Translations under genes and position numbers: made by a program
In this document: positions 21,332-33,414 of the stretch, piece after piece
Layout of the letters: each line of letters starts with the position of its first letter
How positions within the stretch are numbered: the first letter of the stretch is position 1
Source of the DNA: Canariomyces notabilis
Lineage: Eukaryota > Ascomycota > Sordariomycetes > Sordariales > Chaetomiaceae
Direction of reading: 5' to 3'
Assembly: GCF_033297395.1 (NCBI RefSeq)
Contig: NW_027041831.1
Coordinates: forward strand, 841,244-905,243
Length of the DNA: 64,000 bases
Notes under the pieces: model-generated
Told to the model about the DNA's origin: nothing
What the model saw: the letters and a program-made list of their open reading frames with translations, nothing else
The model's database searches: none

Positions 21332-23175
21332 TCACACTGGAAACTGGCCGGGAACCCGCAGCTCCTCAGACCTGTCCAGTTGCCTCCTCACAGATTCCTT
21401 CTCGGGTATCTGCCTAGCTTGCCTGGCGGCGTTGGCTGTACCTCTCGACTTCGCAACAGCATCTCGACGTGCCTGTGCTGCCTGTGCCCGTAATACGTCC
21501 AGCAATGGCGATGGCGACGGCTTTTGCTGTGGCCTGGCGGAGGGCTTGCCTTGTTCTGACTCCTGCGTCCTCCTCTTCTGGGGCGGGGGATACACGACCA
21601 AGGGTGGCGCTGCGCGAGCCGCTAGGGGCGCCGGGGGGTCCGAGATGGATGTCGGAATGTTCCTCCTTAATCCTCGGCTCCCGCCCGGGTCCTCATCTGG
21701 TGACCCGATCGGCGGCACCGCGGCCCTGGGTGTCGTCAAACCCTGCCCACCAAAGTGGGTCACGAGCAGCTGCGCCGCCGAGGCCCGTTGTGCGGGATCT
21801 TCTCTCACCATGCTGCTGAGCTTGGGCATCTTTGTCGCCGCGACCCGGATGGCGAGCAGGACGTCGTGGTAGCTCTTGGCGTCCCAAGGCGGGAAGGTGA
21901 AATCGCGGTGCACGTCGATGATGGTAGCAAAGAGAGACCACACGTCCACCTTGGGACTCTGGGAAAACTGGCCATACAGAATGTGGGTCTCGGGAGCCTG
22001 GTAGTAACCGGTGCCGCAGAATGTCTTGGCAAGACTTTGGTGATTGGCGAGGCCAAAATCGGCGAGCTGGAAGCCATATACCCCTTGGGTCACAGGCCAG
22101 TAGAGGATGTTTTCGGGCTTGACATCTCGGTGGCATAGCCCATGGGAGGCCAGGTAATCGAGGGCGCAGAGCATCTGCTCCAGAACTTGCATGCACAGGC
22201 TGTCGTCGTCGCACACTGGCACGCTGTCCCTGGTTTCGACAAGCGACCTGAGGCTCCCTGGGCGTAGAGGCATGAAGATCTCGGGTTGGATGGTATCCCA
22301 CTTGGCGGTACCTAGATACTCGACAATGTTCCTCTGCTATGCGGTTAGCATGTGGCTGCGGTAATGGCAGTATAACGTACATGTTTGAGCTTCTCAAGAG
22401 TCTTGACCTCCCTGTGAAGAGCGGCTCGCGCCAGCTCCATGTTGGTATACTTATGCAGCAAGACCACTTTCACGGCGAAGGGGTTCCCAGATACAAGGTC
22501 GACTGCGCGGAAGACTTTCCCGAACTGTCCCTCGCCGACAAGGGCACGAGGTGCTCCTTCGGCTTCACGGAACAGGACTTTGCGTGCCGTGTGTATTCTG
22601 GTGTTGTGCCATGTGTGAAGTTCTGACTGATCGAATTCAGTTGGGAGGTCCCGTGATCGGACATGTTGTAGCCGCTGCAGAGAGTCCTGGTACCCTCGTA
22701 TCGCCAGCTCCCTTAGCGCCATTATCACGTCGTACGCTTCGGGTCTCCGCCATATCAATTCGAAATTATGAGACGCGATCGTCATACGATAATCTTGTCC
22801 GTAGACAATGACGCAATCTCCGTCGATTACCTCTTCGTGCCCTGCCTTCTGCATCGGTGCAATGGTGACAGACGTCGAGTTCTTGGACCGGACCGACAGC
22901 AGTACAACGAGGGTCTCTGGGTGAATCTCGAATGCGACGTGGACTGCTGAGACCGCACGTCCGCGGAGGATGAGGTCCGCATTTCGCCCGAGTCTGGTTA
23001 TAACACGGCCGCTAGGCGTCGACGGGACATGGAAACCGATTTCTAGTCCCAGTTGCTTGCGGGAAGGACTTGTCGAAACAAAGTGACTGTTGTCAGGGTG
23101 AAGAAGTGCATCGTGGGCTGTTTGGTTCGTAGGTACCAAATGAAAAAGAGTGCTCGCATTGACATTCCGAACCAT
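21332..23175 (-). CDS. FHA-domain serine/threonine protein kinase
   Basis: Exons 22381-23175 and 21332-22333 (47-nt intron inside the kinase domain) give 598 residues. The N-terminal forkhead-associated phosphothreonine-binding domain covers about residues 40-140, with GR at 63-64, SAVH at 76-79 and SKNST at 97-101. The kinase domain starts near 205: GEGQFGKVF is the glycine loop, AVKVV holds Lys236, Glu256 is in helix C, HRDVKPEN is at 333-340, DFG at 357-359 and APE at 378-380, so all catalytic residues are present. The last about 100 residues are basic, Pro- and Arg-rich. The order FHA-kinase resembles Rad53/Cds1-type checkpoint kinases, but the kinase domain is compact and diverged, so I would not assign that role. 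It is transcribed divergently from an AT-hook protein gene 467 bp away. Confidence 0.9.
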
Positions 23176-23642
23176 AGCGTCGAAGCTATCTTATTGTGGG
23201 AAGGAACTGAAAGCAACGGAGTCGTGCGCAGAAACCGAGAGACATCTTCCCCGTTAAACGACGGGGTTGGGCGAAGACATTTGTATTGCTGCCTGGCATG
23301 CCGCCCGCAGGCCGCAGGTGTTCTGAACCATGAGTGTTAGTCATGGAACCTTAGGTATGTTGGTTCGAGGAAGCGCGCGACACTTCATCAGTGTAACCAA
23401 ACTCGATGTGTCTGCCATCACGATTGGGTCAAGAATCAAGACGCGGGTTGAAAAGTGAGCGTCGTTACATTGGGCGGCTCGAGGGCGGCTTCCTCATGTA
23501 GTATTTTCGGCTTTTCACGTGATGGTCGCGCCTTCCTGAACCACCCATAATAACTCATGCGCGTGTCTCATTTTCGCTTCCATCACCAGAAAACACCTGT
23601 GAACTTCTCGCTGCAAATAACCAACACCACGAGAAGGAGAAG
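23176..23642. promoter_or_regulatory. Shared divergent promoter, FHA kinase / AT-hook gene
   Basis: 467 bp between two start codons pointing apart. No specific element recognised; the spacing alone suggests co-regulation. Confidence 0.5.
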
Positions 23643-25133
23643 ATGCCGCGCCTTCTTGACGAAGTGCAGATTAACAATGCACTCCAATCTGAGGCCTTTC
23701 CAGCTCTCGAGCGGCTTGCGGCCAACCCCGACATGCACGACCGTGCTCTCCGCCGCTTCGATCGCGATGAGCCACCGCCGTATGAATCCTCAACTGAAGA
23801 CGAAGAAGAAAATGCCATGTTTCACCCGGCATTGGGCCTCAATGCCAACACCGTGTTGGACGATTTCAAGGACCTCATGGACGCTCCTCTGAGCGATGAC
23901 GAACAACGCGAAGTCGCCTATCGCTTGTACCGCAACGCCCAAGCGTATGATCCTGGGGAACGCTACCGTACGGAACAGCGCATCGAACAAGCGCGTGTGG
24001 ACTCCTTCGCATGGTCGTATCACGCTTCTAGCGACGAGGCGAAGAAATACCTCGGCCCAGGGCGGGTAGGTCGTGAGCGCAGGAATATCATTGTCCGACG
24101 CAACATCAAACGACGCTGGCAGAAGCTCGGCGTTTGGAATCCCCAGTGGGGAATTCCTGACCGGCAGAACAATCCGCAGCCCAACGATAACCCATCCCAA
24201 TGGAAGTGGAGGTGGCAGCATGACAGCCCCGCTATCGATTACAAGGATCCACAGCATCCCATCACACGCGCTGTAAGATTGCGCCAGGGCCTCCGTCGCA
24301 ACGAGCACAGTCCGGTGCCTCCACGCTCTCGACTGCAGGAGGACGCGCCGGCTTCCCAAGCCGAATCCTTCATCATTTCCCGGCCCTGGTTCATGTACAG
24401 TGTTGAAGCGTGGGAGGAAACGGAAAGATTCCATCGCATCCCCTTTGAAAAGCGCCGGCTTTATAGGGAGCCCATGTGGAAGCACGTAAACGAACGGTGG
24501 AAGCTGAGGGGCGACTGGAGAGAGGACTGGAAACATCCGTCTGGTGAGTTTGCCGTCGGGTGGAAGTGGCGGCATGAGAGTCCATCCCCGGAGCCCGAAG
24601 ACTTGACGCCCCTCAACACCATGGACATGGAGTTTACGCCCTCCGAGGTGGATGCGCTCGAAGCCATCCCGCCTCCGACTCCCCCGCCCGAGCCCCGCCC
24701 CTACTATCCTCGGGGCCATCCACTTCATGTCCGAAGAACTGGACTCTTCGCCTCCCCTTCCCCTGAAGCTTCACCGGAACCCTCGAGTCCCAACGATCCG
24801 CCAAAGGCCCCTGAGCCTGCGCAACCTCCAGCGCTACCCCAGCGCCGACGGCAGCGGCGGCGACGGGATGAGAATCCGGCCCAACCGCTACGGCGCAGCC
24901 CCAGGATCGCGGCCATGGAAGCCAACCTCCTCGCACCCCCACCGCAGGAAAGACGAACTGCTCGGCCTGTTCCCGCTCGTCCGCCTGCAGACAAGCCCAA
25001 GAGGGGCCGTCCGAGAAAAGCCAAGGAGTCGGCTGTGTCCAAGGCACCGGCACCGGCTCGGCCCAGACAAGGAGCGACGACGGGCCAGAAGCAACCGAGA
25101 GGGCGCCCGAGAAAGGATACAGTTCGGAAGTAA
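23643..25133 (+). CDS. AT-hook protein with duplicated Trp-rich modules
   Basis: Single-exon gene, 496 residues, from ATG 23643 (MPRLLDEVQINNALQSEAFP). The N-terminal about 130 residues are acidic and helical. Two related Trp-rich modules follow: RRWQKLGVWNPQWG...QWKWRWQHDSP (about 155-200) and ERWKLRGDWREDWK...GWKWRHESPSPE (about 280-325). Both have the pattern RW-x(4)-G-x-W-x(3)-W ... WKWR-x(1,2)-H-[DE]-SP. The C-terminus is Pro-rich and then strongly basic with two AT-hooks, KRGRPRKAKE and PRGRPRKDTVRK, the latter at the extreme end. AT-hooks bind the minor groove of AT-rich DNA, so a nuclear chromatin role is likely. I do not recognise the Trp-rich modules. It is divergent from the FHA kinase. 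Confidence 0.85.
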   Translation: MPRLLDEVQINNALQSEAFPALERLAANPDMHDRALRRFDRDEPPPYESSTEDEEENAMFHPALGLNANTVLDDFKDLMDAPLSDDEQREVAYRLYRNAQAYDPGERYRTEQRIEQARVDSFAWSYHASSDEAKKYLGPGRVGRERRNIIVRRNIKRRWQKLGVWNPQWGIPDRQNNPQPNDNPSQWKWRWQHDSPAIDYKDPQHPITRAVRLRQGLRRNEHSPVPPRSRLQEDAPASQAESFIISRPWFMYSVEAWEETERFHRIPFEKRRLYREPMWKHVNERWKLRGDWREDWKHPSGEFAVGWKWRHESPSPEPEDLTPLNTMDMEFTPSEVDALEAIPPPTPPPEPRPYYPRGHPLHVRRTGLFASPSPEASPEPSSPNDPPKAPEPAQPPALPQRRRQRRRRDENPAQPLRRSPRIAAMEANLLAPPPQERRTARPVPARPPADKPKRGRPRKAKESAVSKAPAPARPRQGATTGQKQPRGRPRKDTVRK

Positions 25134-25848
25134 ACCTTTGGCGTCTGATGGGCCAATGGAGGCATGGCAGAGAATGGGGTCTAGAGAGATTTCAGAAATG
25201 ACTTTCCAGTTTTGAATACAGCTTAGATCAATAAACAATGTTCTCTAGGGAAGCCTGCGCCAAAACTAGGTTGATGTGTCTTCCCTGTTTGCCCGTTTTA
25301 CCCAGCAACTGATTGCCGCTGGATGGCAGGCCTTTCTTGCAACTTCTACTGTCTTCTGCAATGCGATGCGTTCAGCGCTACACAAGCGAGGCTCGATGCA
25401 GCCTGGGACGACCAACCCCAATTACCAAGGTATGATAACTGAACCTACCGAGCTAATACAAAAAAATCGCCGAGATGGGGATCGCATGCGGGGAAGACCT
25501 GACCCTGGGGTGACTGCACGGTCTTCGGGTATAAGCCTTAATCTTAGATGTGCTGGGAGAAGATACCCGGCGAGGAGCTCCCCCCTCATAGCCTGTAAAA
25601 CAATACGGTGCGGTTGAAGAATCGAAACACGTCAACCCAACGGCCGTACTTAGTGTCAACTCCTTCCTCCAGGTGTCCAGATAGTCACGGTTACCAAGTA
25701 GCAGCTGATGAAATATCCCCTTCTCCATATTTGAACGAGTGGTAAGTCTAAAGTGCTGCGAAGCAAGATCCAATGCGGAACCACACGGCTTACATGGAGA
25801 GAGAAGGCAAACTCAGCTGAGAGCAAGCACATCATCATCCAGAACAAC
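25134..25848. other. Intergenic
   Basis: No gene recognised between the AT-hook gene and the transporter. Confidence 0.5.
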
Positions 25849-27812
25849 ATGGCTTCAGAACCGGCGGCACACGCTCGCCTCCCAGAGACATCCCTCTGGG
25901 CGAACAGGAAATGCCTCCTCATATGCGCCATCGTGGCTGTAGCCAACATGCAATACGGCCTTGACTCTGCCTGTCTTGCCAGCCTGCAAGCCATGCCCGG
26001 GTTCCTCCAGGTATTTGGGTACCCTGACCCAAATCTCGAAGGCGGATACGGGATTGACGTGAGTACCTGGCTTTTCTTCTTACCTTCCTCCTTTTACGAA
26101 CAGAACGTGCTGAAACAACAGCCAGCGAACCTTCCAACAACTGATCGGCTCGCTCCTCACCCTAGGCGCCTTCCTATCTTCCATCTTCGCGGGGCCATTC
26201 GCGCATTTCTTCGGCCGCAAGCCCGCTCTCTGGCTGGCTTGCTTGCTAACGGCGCTTGGCACAGCCATTCAGATTGGGACCACCGATTGGGGGGTTGTCT
26301 ATCTCGGCCGGCTGGTCTTGGGTATTGGCAATGGCTTTCTAGTGACCTTCTCCAACATCTACTGCGCCGAAGCGGCTCCGGCTCACCTCCGTGCTGTCAT
26401 GGTCGCTCTGTTTTCGGAGTGGGTTAATATTGGGAGTATTGTTGGCGCTGTGGTTACGAATGCTACGTCGAAGATGATGGATAAGGCGTCGTACCAGATT
26501 CCGTTGGGGATTCAGTTCATTGTGCCGGTGCTTTTGTCGGTGGGGCTGTTCTTTGTGCCTGAGTCGCCGAGGTATTTGGTTAATAAGGAGAAGAATGGAG
26601 AGGGGCGGAAAGCGCTACAAACGTTGAGAGGGGACTCTCTGGGCCACGAGAGCTTTGAGCTTGAGTGGTTGGAGATGGTTAAGGGGATTGAGGAGGAAAA
26701 GAAGCTGGCGAGCTCGGTTGGACCGCTTGAGATGTTCAGGGGTAAGACACCTTCGACCCATGCTCATCTTCCTATACCATTTCCTCTCATCTGATGACCT
26801 ACTAACTTGTATGTCTTGATAGGTAGCAACTTGCGCCGGACACTGCTCTGCTTCGGCGTTATAGCTAGTGAGTTCCATCCCAGATTCTACTCTCCTGTCT
26901 GTGCGTTGTTGGTTCCGGTACGCTGACCGTATGTACATCAACAGCTCAAACTGGAAGGTATCAAGCCCTCTCTGGCAGCTCCAACTTCGAGCACAGCACT
27001 GACTTGCCACAATACCAGCGGCTCCTGGTTCCTCATCAGCTACACAACCTATTTCATGGCTGTATCGGGCCTCACCATTGACGAAGCCTTCAAATACTCC
27101 ATCATGAACACCTGCCTCGGATTCGTCGGCGTCAACTTCGGCATCTACCTGATGCGCCACGTCTTTGGCCGACGTAGCATCATGATGATCGGCTCCCTGA
27201 CTCAGGGGTTGTGCATGCTGGCCATGGCCATTACCGCGACAACGTCAGCTGGAACAGATCTCGCGCGGAACTTTCTCATAGCCTTCACGTCCTTGTACAT
27301 GTTTGCATACAATGCATTTGTTGGTGCAGCAAGTTACCCTGTGGCCACCGAGCTTGTTAGCACGAGGCTGAGGTCCTGGACGGTGGGTTCGGCCATCAGT
27401 CTGGGGTACTTCTTGGCTTGGTTGACGGGGTTCTGCTCACCTTACTTCATCAACCCTGAGAATTTGGACTGGGTGAGCATGACATTGCCCTAGAGCCCCC
27501 GGTTAACGTTGGTAACTGATGATCCGCAATGACCAGGGGGCCAAATATGCCTATATCTGGGCTGGCTCAAACTTCGTCTGCGGCGCCTTCTTCTTCTTTT
27601 GCTTGCCCGAGCTGAAGGGGCGGACTTTGGAGGAAATTGACGAGCTCTTTGACCGGGGGATACCTGCCTGGAAGTTCAAGATTACACGGACCAACATTAT
27701 GAACGAGGCACTTCTGGAGTTGCAGCGGCGTGATGGCTTGGAGACGGGGGCGGAGCCCAAGCCCCTTGTGGAGGCTGTCGAGGTAGCTGGTGTCGAATCA
27801 GGGAAGATGTGA
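25849..27812 (+). CDS. MFS sugar transporter
   Basis: Six exons (25849-26058, 26126-26741, 26823-26867, 26945-26957, 27019-27472, 27537-27812) join in phase to 537 residues; exon 4 is only 13 nt. The protein has the sugar-porter layout: first span near CLLICAIVAVANMQYGLDS, GRKPALWLACLLTALGTAI after span 2, GRLVLGIGNGF, the signature PESPRYLVNKEK before the central loop, then FGRRSIMMIGSL and the closing PELKGRTLEEIDELF. These are hallmarks of hexose, maltose or lactose porters in fungi. The start is the ATG giving MASEPAAHARLPETS. An upstream in-frame extension lacks an ATG. The substrate is not assignable. The secreted Hce2-like gene lies tail-to-tail 208 bp downstream. Confidence 0.9.
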
Positions 27813-28020
27813 TATTGTCATGGATAAGCGTCCTGGGCATCCTTAAAGTTGCGATGCTTGATTCGAGCATTACCCCTAGTCTATTACTAGACTACTAGTA
27901 GAATGCTATACGCTAGAGCGACCAAGTCTAACGCAGCGCTTTGAACTACAAGCAACCAGACCCCAGGATGTTACTGCTTCTATCCCAGCCCTCAATCATG
28001 GCGATGACCTTGCACAAGCA

Positions 28021-28700
28021 TTATCCACTGAACCCTGGATTCCAATATAATCCCCATTCGACGGGGCGATCGCCAGGCCGACAATACATCCTCCCCTTCG
28101 TGCCAACCCTGTCAGCTCCGTTGCCATGAAACATGAATAGCTCAATGGACCGACTGACAATCCTACGGACGTCGTCGTTCCCAACCAGGAAATACGGCTC
28201 TCCACCGAGGTTGCCCCAGTACGTTACGCCAAAAGCGCAGGAACCGTGCTGCGCTATCTGATGCTGGTCGAGCAGGGTGACCGTCCTGGATTCTAGTCAA
28301 TTTTGAAGTATCCCGTCATCTCTTGTATGTCTCTGGGAGTGCCAAAAGTTGATATTGGTATTTTTGCATTTTGTCACATCACTTACCAGTCGCCGTCCCC
28401 GACGATATTGTCATGAAGAACCCAGCAGTCCTTGGCGTAAGGAGAACCACCGCTTCCTTGGTTCTCATAGGTCGAGTCCTCGACGCGGCAGTGACTGATT
28501 TGAGCAGCTAGTTCGTGACCGAGGTCCGTGACGCTGGCATTCCCGGTTCGGTTGCTATACCACACGCCCTCGGCGATCTGGATGCTTCCCGGTATGAGGT
28601 TACTCGGGGCTGGTATAGAGTCTCTGATGGGACCAGCTGGGGCTGCTTTGCAAGTGCCTAGCAACGCGGCTATGGCTAAGCAGAACTCAGAGAGACGCAT
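28021..28700 (-). CDS. Small secreted Hce2/Ecp2-like protein
   Basis: Two exons, 28387-28700 and 28021-28285, with a 101-nt intron (GTAAGTG...CCAG) that restores the frame at the Trp codon of GDGDW|TVTLL, give 192 residues. The signal peptide is MRLSEFCLAIAALLGTCKA. The mature part has four cysteines (71, 92, 121, 173). The spacing and flanking words HCRVEDSTYENQ, AKDCWVLHDNI, GSCAFGV, FLVGNDDVRRI and GRMYC...VEWGLYW fit the Hce2 domain (homologues of the Cladosporium fulvum effector Ecp2). Family members are secreted by plant-associated and saprobic fungi; some provoke host necrosis, most are untested. The match is by pattern only, and the function here is unknown. Confidence 0.78.
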
Positions 28701-30057
28701 CGTGATGGATTATTGTGTGGATGACGTTGAATTTGGTGTAGTGGTTGGTAGAAGACAACGAAGGGAATGATGAGCGAGTATAGGGGCAATCATGGAGAAT
28801 TTCATCTCAAGCACTGGTATACACTACACGATGGCCAGGTGGCGTGTATGACCTTTGGGCTGACTTAGTTCGATGTGTACAAACTACCAGTGAGTCGCCT
28901 GGAAGATGGCTAAGGTAGTGCACCAGGCATTTTCAGTTACAACCCGGTAGCACGAATTTGTCAACGGTGTCAGCCATACGCAGACGGATAGGATCGAATG
29001 GAAGGCATCTTGTTGGCCTTGTTAGATATATTACGGCACTTGTATAACCTGAACGGTCACCACACTGAACCAAAGACAACAACTGCTACTTACGTGGAAT
29101 ATACCACCAATCATTCATCGACACATGACGTTGCTACCGAGATGCTGTGGATATATCCGATGCCCAACGAACGTAGATATCCCTCATTTATAAACCTCTG
29201 TGTGAGGCGACTAAGGAGACCAAGCGCAAGGCACTGCAGTGCAGGGGGCGCTCGGCTGCCGAGATCAGAGCGAGGCCGCGAGCGCGCGAAGAAGACAACA
29301 GCTACTGCTCGTCAACAACTGGAAGTTCTCAAAGCTTATGACCACTATACATAGCCACGAACAGCCGGTGACGTTTCACCCCGGACGAGAATATACACCG
29401 GTTATTCCCGCCCCTGTTTCCGATCGCGGCGCGAGCCCAGCGCAGCGGCGCCGCGGCGGCAATATCGCAATGCTCCGATCCTTTCCCGCTCGGGCATCCG
29501 AGTATGCCGGTCTATATGGAGACGCCATCATGACAGGACCCGCTTGCCGCGTCAAGTATGGGTACTACGCACTAAACTGCAGCAGGTTGCGTCACCGATC
29601 TCGGTAGTATGGTCAAAGCCGGGGTTCCAAAGTGTGGCAGTTCAAGGCTTCTTTCTCACTAGGGACTACCCCGCGGGACGGACCGCTGCGTTGGAACGCT
29701 GTTCCAGCCATGTATACGCACTACATATGAGAGCTATGGTAGTAGCTTAGGCTGTCGTGTCTGGAGCATGATTCATGCCATTGCGGGGTCTCGGGCCTGA
29801 CACAGTTGAACCAGAGGTAAGGATACGTCAGGTAGGACGTTCCCTATGACTTCATGCCGTCGTAGTTCTTGTGGGATGCAAAGGTTTCGGTCTCTCGGTC
29901 TTTCGACGGCTCAGTGGCGGCTCAACCAGCCGTCAACCGAATATGAATACAAACAGCGAGCGACCACGCTGGTATAACCGTCCAAGCTTGGTGCAACAGG
30001 CTGAGGCTCTCGCTACACGCCATACGTCGATACCTACACCCAAAGTTGCACGTCATC
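28701..30057. other. Intergenic, 1.36 kb
   Basis: No convincing gene. It contains a 12-bp perfect palindrome GCACTGCAGTGC at 29231-29242 and a GC-rich stretch at about 29220-29300. Open frames at 29239-29607 lack start context and motifs. Confidence 0.5.
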
Positions 30058-33000
30058 ATGGATGCCCACCCGACGACAGAACCATCACCACAATATGGCA
30101 GAAGGCTGCTGGTGAAACTTGTCGACGACCGAGCTCGAAGCGACCCGACCCGGGAGTGGGTTTCCATTCCCAACACGTCCAACCCCCAAGATGGCTGGAG
30201 AAAGATCGCATACAAGCAAGCAGCCAACGCTATCAACCGCGTGGCACGCAAGCTGGTCGATTCCACGGGCAAGCCCGACAATGGCGAGTTCAGAACCGTC
30301 GCCTACATCGGCCCCAACGACGTCCGATACCTGATATTCACCCTTGGAGCCGTAAAGGCCGGCTACAAGGCGCTCTTCATCTCACCACGAAACTCCCAAG
30401 AGGGCCAGATGAACATCTTCTATCAGACCAACTGCAACATCATCTGGTTTGATAGGGCCTACAAGGCCATGGTCCAGCCCTGGCTGCAGGAGCGGGATAT
30501 GCAGGCCTTCATGACGTTCCCGCTGCAAGAATGGTTTCCGGACGAGCAGATTGAGCCGTACCCCTATGATAAGACGTTTGACGAGGCCGAATGGGATCCC
30601 CTGGTGGTGCTGCATACCAGCGGAAGCACGGGTCTGCCGAAGCCCATCGTTGCAAGGCAGGGCATGGTTGCGATTGGTGATAAGTATCACAGTCTCGGGG
30701 AGTGGAATGGCAGGAGATTCATCCTCGACGAGATGGCGAGGAGGGCGAAGAGGATTTTGGTCCCGAGTAAGAACGCAAGATTGTACCCAGGATGTATCTA
30801 GGTCGCTGACATGTGGTTCGCCAGTGCCGCTCTATCACGCCGCCGCCCTTTACGTGTCTTTGCTCATGGTCCACTACTGGGACCTCCCCGTTGCGTTGGG
30901 CATAGGCGATCGACCGCTCTCGTCGGATATGGCAGTGCAATGCCTGAAGTATGCCGATGTCGAGTCGGTACTGCTGCCGCCGGCAATCCTGGAAGAACTG
31001 AGCCAGTCAAAGGAGTCAGTGGATGTCTTTAATAAGCTGGCGTATGTGACATTCGGAGGAGGTAAGCTGCGCGTCCCTGTGAGAGCTACCAGGCAGGAAT
31101 GCATGCTGACTGGCAAACTCAACAGGAAATCTGACAGAGGACGCAGGGAATAGGCTGATCAAGGGAGGAGTCACGTTAGTCAATGTCATAGGGGCTACAG
31201 AGTAAAGCCTCCTTGTGAACAGTTAAGAAACCGGATAGCAGACTTACCAGAATCAGGTATTCACCTTTTCCACTCTACTGGCAGCCCAATCCCAAGCTCT
31301 GGCGCTATTTCATCATCAACTCCGAGGTCTTCGGCTGCGACTGGAGAAAGTCGGCAGAGGAAGACGTCTACGAGATGGTGATTGTCAGGAAGCAGAAAGA
31401 CCCAGACTTTCAAGGCTTCTTCTACACCTTTCCGGACGCCAAGGAGTACAGCACAAAGGACTTGTACAAACCTCATCCGTCGTTGCCCGATCACTGGATG
31501 TACTGCGGCCGCTCCGACAACATCATTGTCTTCTCAAACGGCGAGAAACTCAACCCCGTGAGCATTGAACAGATCGTCATGAGCCACCCTGAGATCAAAG
31601 GGGCCCTTGTGGTTGGTAGCAACAGGTTCCAGCCGGCCTTGATCCTCGAGCCTGTCGTGCAACCAAAGGACGAGAAGGAAGAGCAAGAGCTGTTGGACAG
31701 AGTCTGGCCGCTAGTCGTCAAGGCGAACGAAGAAACAGTGGCCCACGGCCAGATCGGCCGGCAACTCATTGCCTTCTCCACCCCTGGCAAGCCCTTCCTG
31801 AGGTCAGACAAGGGAACCATCCAACGAGCCAGGACCATCAAGATGTACAAAGACGAGATCGACAAGATATATGAGCACGCCGACCAGCTCACCTCCTCCG
31901 AAACCCCCGACCTGGATCTCAGCTCCAAGGAAGGCCTGACCCAGTCCATCGAAACCCTGTTTGAGAAGTGGCTTAAGGCACCCAAGCTAGAACCAGACAC
32001 GGATTTCTTCACCGTCGGAATCGACTCGATGCAAGTCATCAACGCTTCGCGGCTCCTTCGGGGTGCCCTCGAGGCAGCTGGAGTGCGTGTTGATGCTTCA
32101 GCCGTAGCCACCCGTGTCATCTACGGCAACCCAACCTCGCGACGGCTGGCCGAGTACCTGTTCTCAGTCGTAAACAAAGAAGGACAGGATGCCGCTGCTG
32201 GAGAGGCGCAGGCACAGCAGGAAGAGACGGCCATGAAGATCCTGATCGACAAATACACGGCCGACATGCCCGCGGCGCGGACCGGCAAGCCGCCCCCTGC
32301 CGACAAGAATCAGGTGATTGTCATCACCGGCACGACCGGCGCGTTGGGGTCGTACATGCTCGACCAGGCGATCTCCTGTCCCAGGGTAAAGAAGATCATC
32401 TGCCTGAACCGCTCTGACGACGCAGAAGCCCGCCAGGCAAAAGGTAATGCAGCCCGCGGTTTGAGCACAGATTTCTCCAAAGCCGCCTTCCTCCACGCCG
32501 ACCTGTCACGGTTCGACCTCGGCCTCGACCACGACGTGTACACCAACCTGCTCACTTCGGTCGATCGAGTCATCCACAACCAGTGGCCGGTCAACTTCAA
32601 CATACCCGTCGAGTCGTTCGAGCCGCATCTGCGTGGGGTGCGCAACCTGGTCGAGTTCAGCAACAAGGCAGCGAAGCGTGTTCCTATCGTCTTTATCTCG
32701 TCAATCGCCACCGTCGCGGCGTGGAAGCGGCCGGAGCCAGTGCCGGAACGGCCGCTGCATGACTTTGGTATAAGTACAGGCGGCTATGGCCGGTCGAAGC
32801 TCATCGGGAGTCTCATCTTGGAAAAGGCGAGCGAGGTGTCAGGGGTGCCGAGTGAAATCATTCGCGTGGGGCAGATTGCTGGGCCGAGTACTGAGAAAGG
32901 ATACTGGAATCGCCAGGAGTGGTTGCCGAGTATCATAGCGAGCTCCCTTTATCTTGGCCTTCTCCCGGATAGTCTGGGACAGATGTCGACCGTGGATTGG

Positions 33001-33414
33001 GCGCCCATTGAGGGGATCGCGAAGCTTGTGCTGGAGGTGTCCGGCGTGGCGTGTTACGTCCCCGTGGAGGAGATGGGGGGCTATTTCCATGGCATTAACC
33101 CGGAGACGACTCAATGGTTGACGCTGGCAGAGGCGATCAAGGAGTTTTATGGTGACCGGATCAAGAGGTTGGTTAGCCTGGAGGAGTGGGTAAGGGCTTT
33201 GGAGGAGAGCCAGGCAACGACCGAGGACATGAGCAAGAACCCAGGTGTCAAACTGCTGGAGACGTATAAGGCGTGGGTGCAAGCTACTCGGGAAGGTCAG
33301 GGGTATGTCGCCATGGACTTGGCGCGAACCAAGAGCCGAAGCAAGACGATGCGGATGATGCATGCTATTACGCCGGAGCTGATGAAGAATTGGTGCAAGC
33401 AATGGGCGTTTTGA
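30058..33414 (+). CDS. NRPS-like enzyme, adenylation-thiolation-reductase (A-T-TR)
   Basis: Four exons (30058-30766, 30825-31061, 31126-31201, 31257-33414) give 1059 residues, the usual length of fungal A-T-TR proteins. Adenylation domain: core A3 LHTSGSTGLPKP (about 185-197), GATEYSPFP across the last splice, the A8-like YCGRSDN...NGEKLNP, and the C-terminal lysine loop FLRSDKGTIQRA. Carrier: FFTVGIDSMQV with phosphopantetheine Ser598. Thioester reductase: GTTGALGS at about 699-706 and YGRSK with Tyr851. There is no condensation domain. Such enzymes activate one carboxylic acid with ATP, hold it on the carrier and release it as an aldehyde or alcohol using NADPH. The start MDAHPTTEPS is the only ATG in good position. 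Flanking genes do not form an obvious cluster, so the acid substrate is unknown. Confidence 0.93.

Noticed and set aside
29239..29607. Possible small gene in the 28.7-30.0 kb spacer
   Set aside because: Arg-rich composition, no motif, no good start context; it looks like chance open frame in GC-rich DNA.
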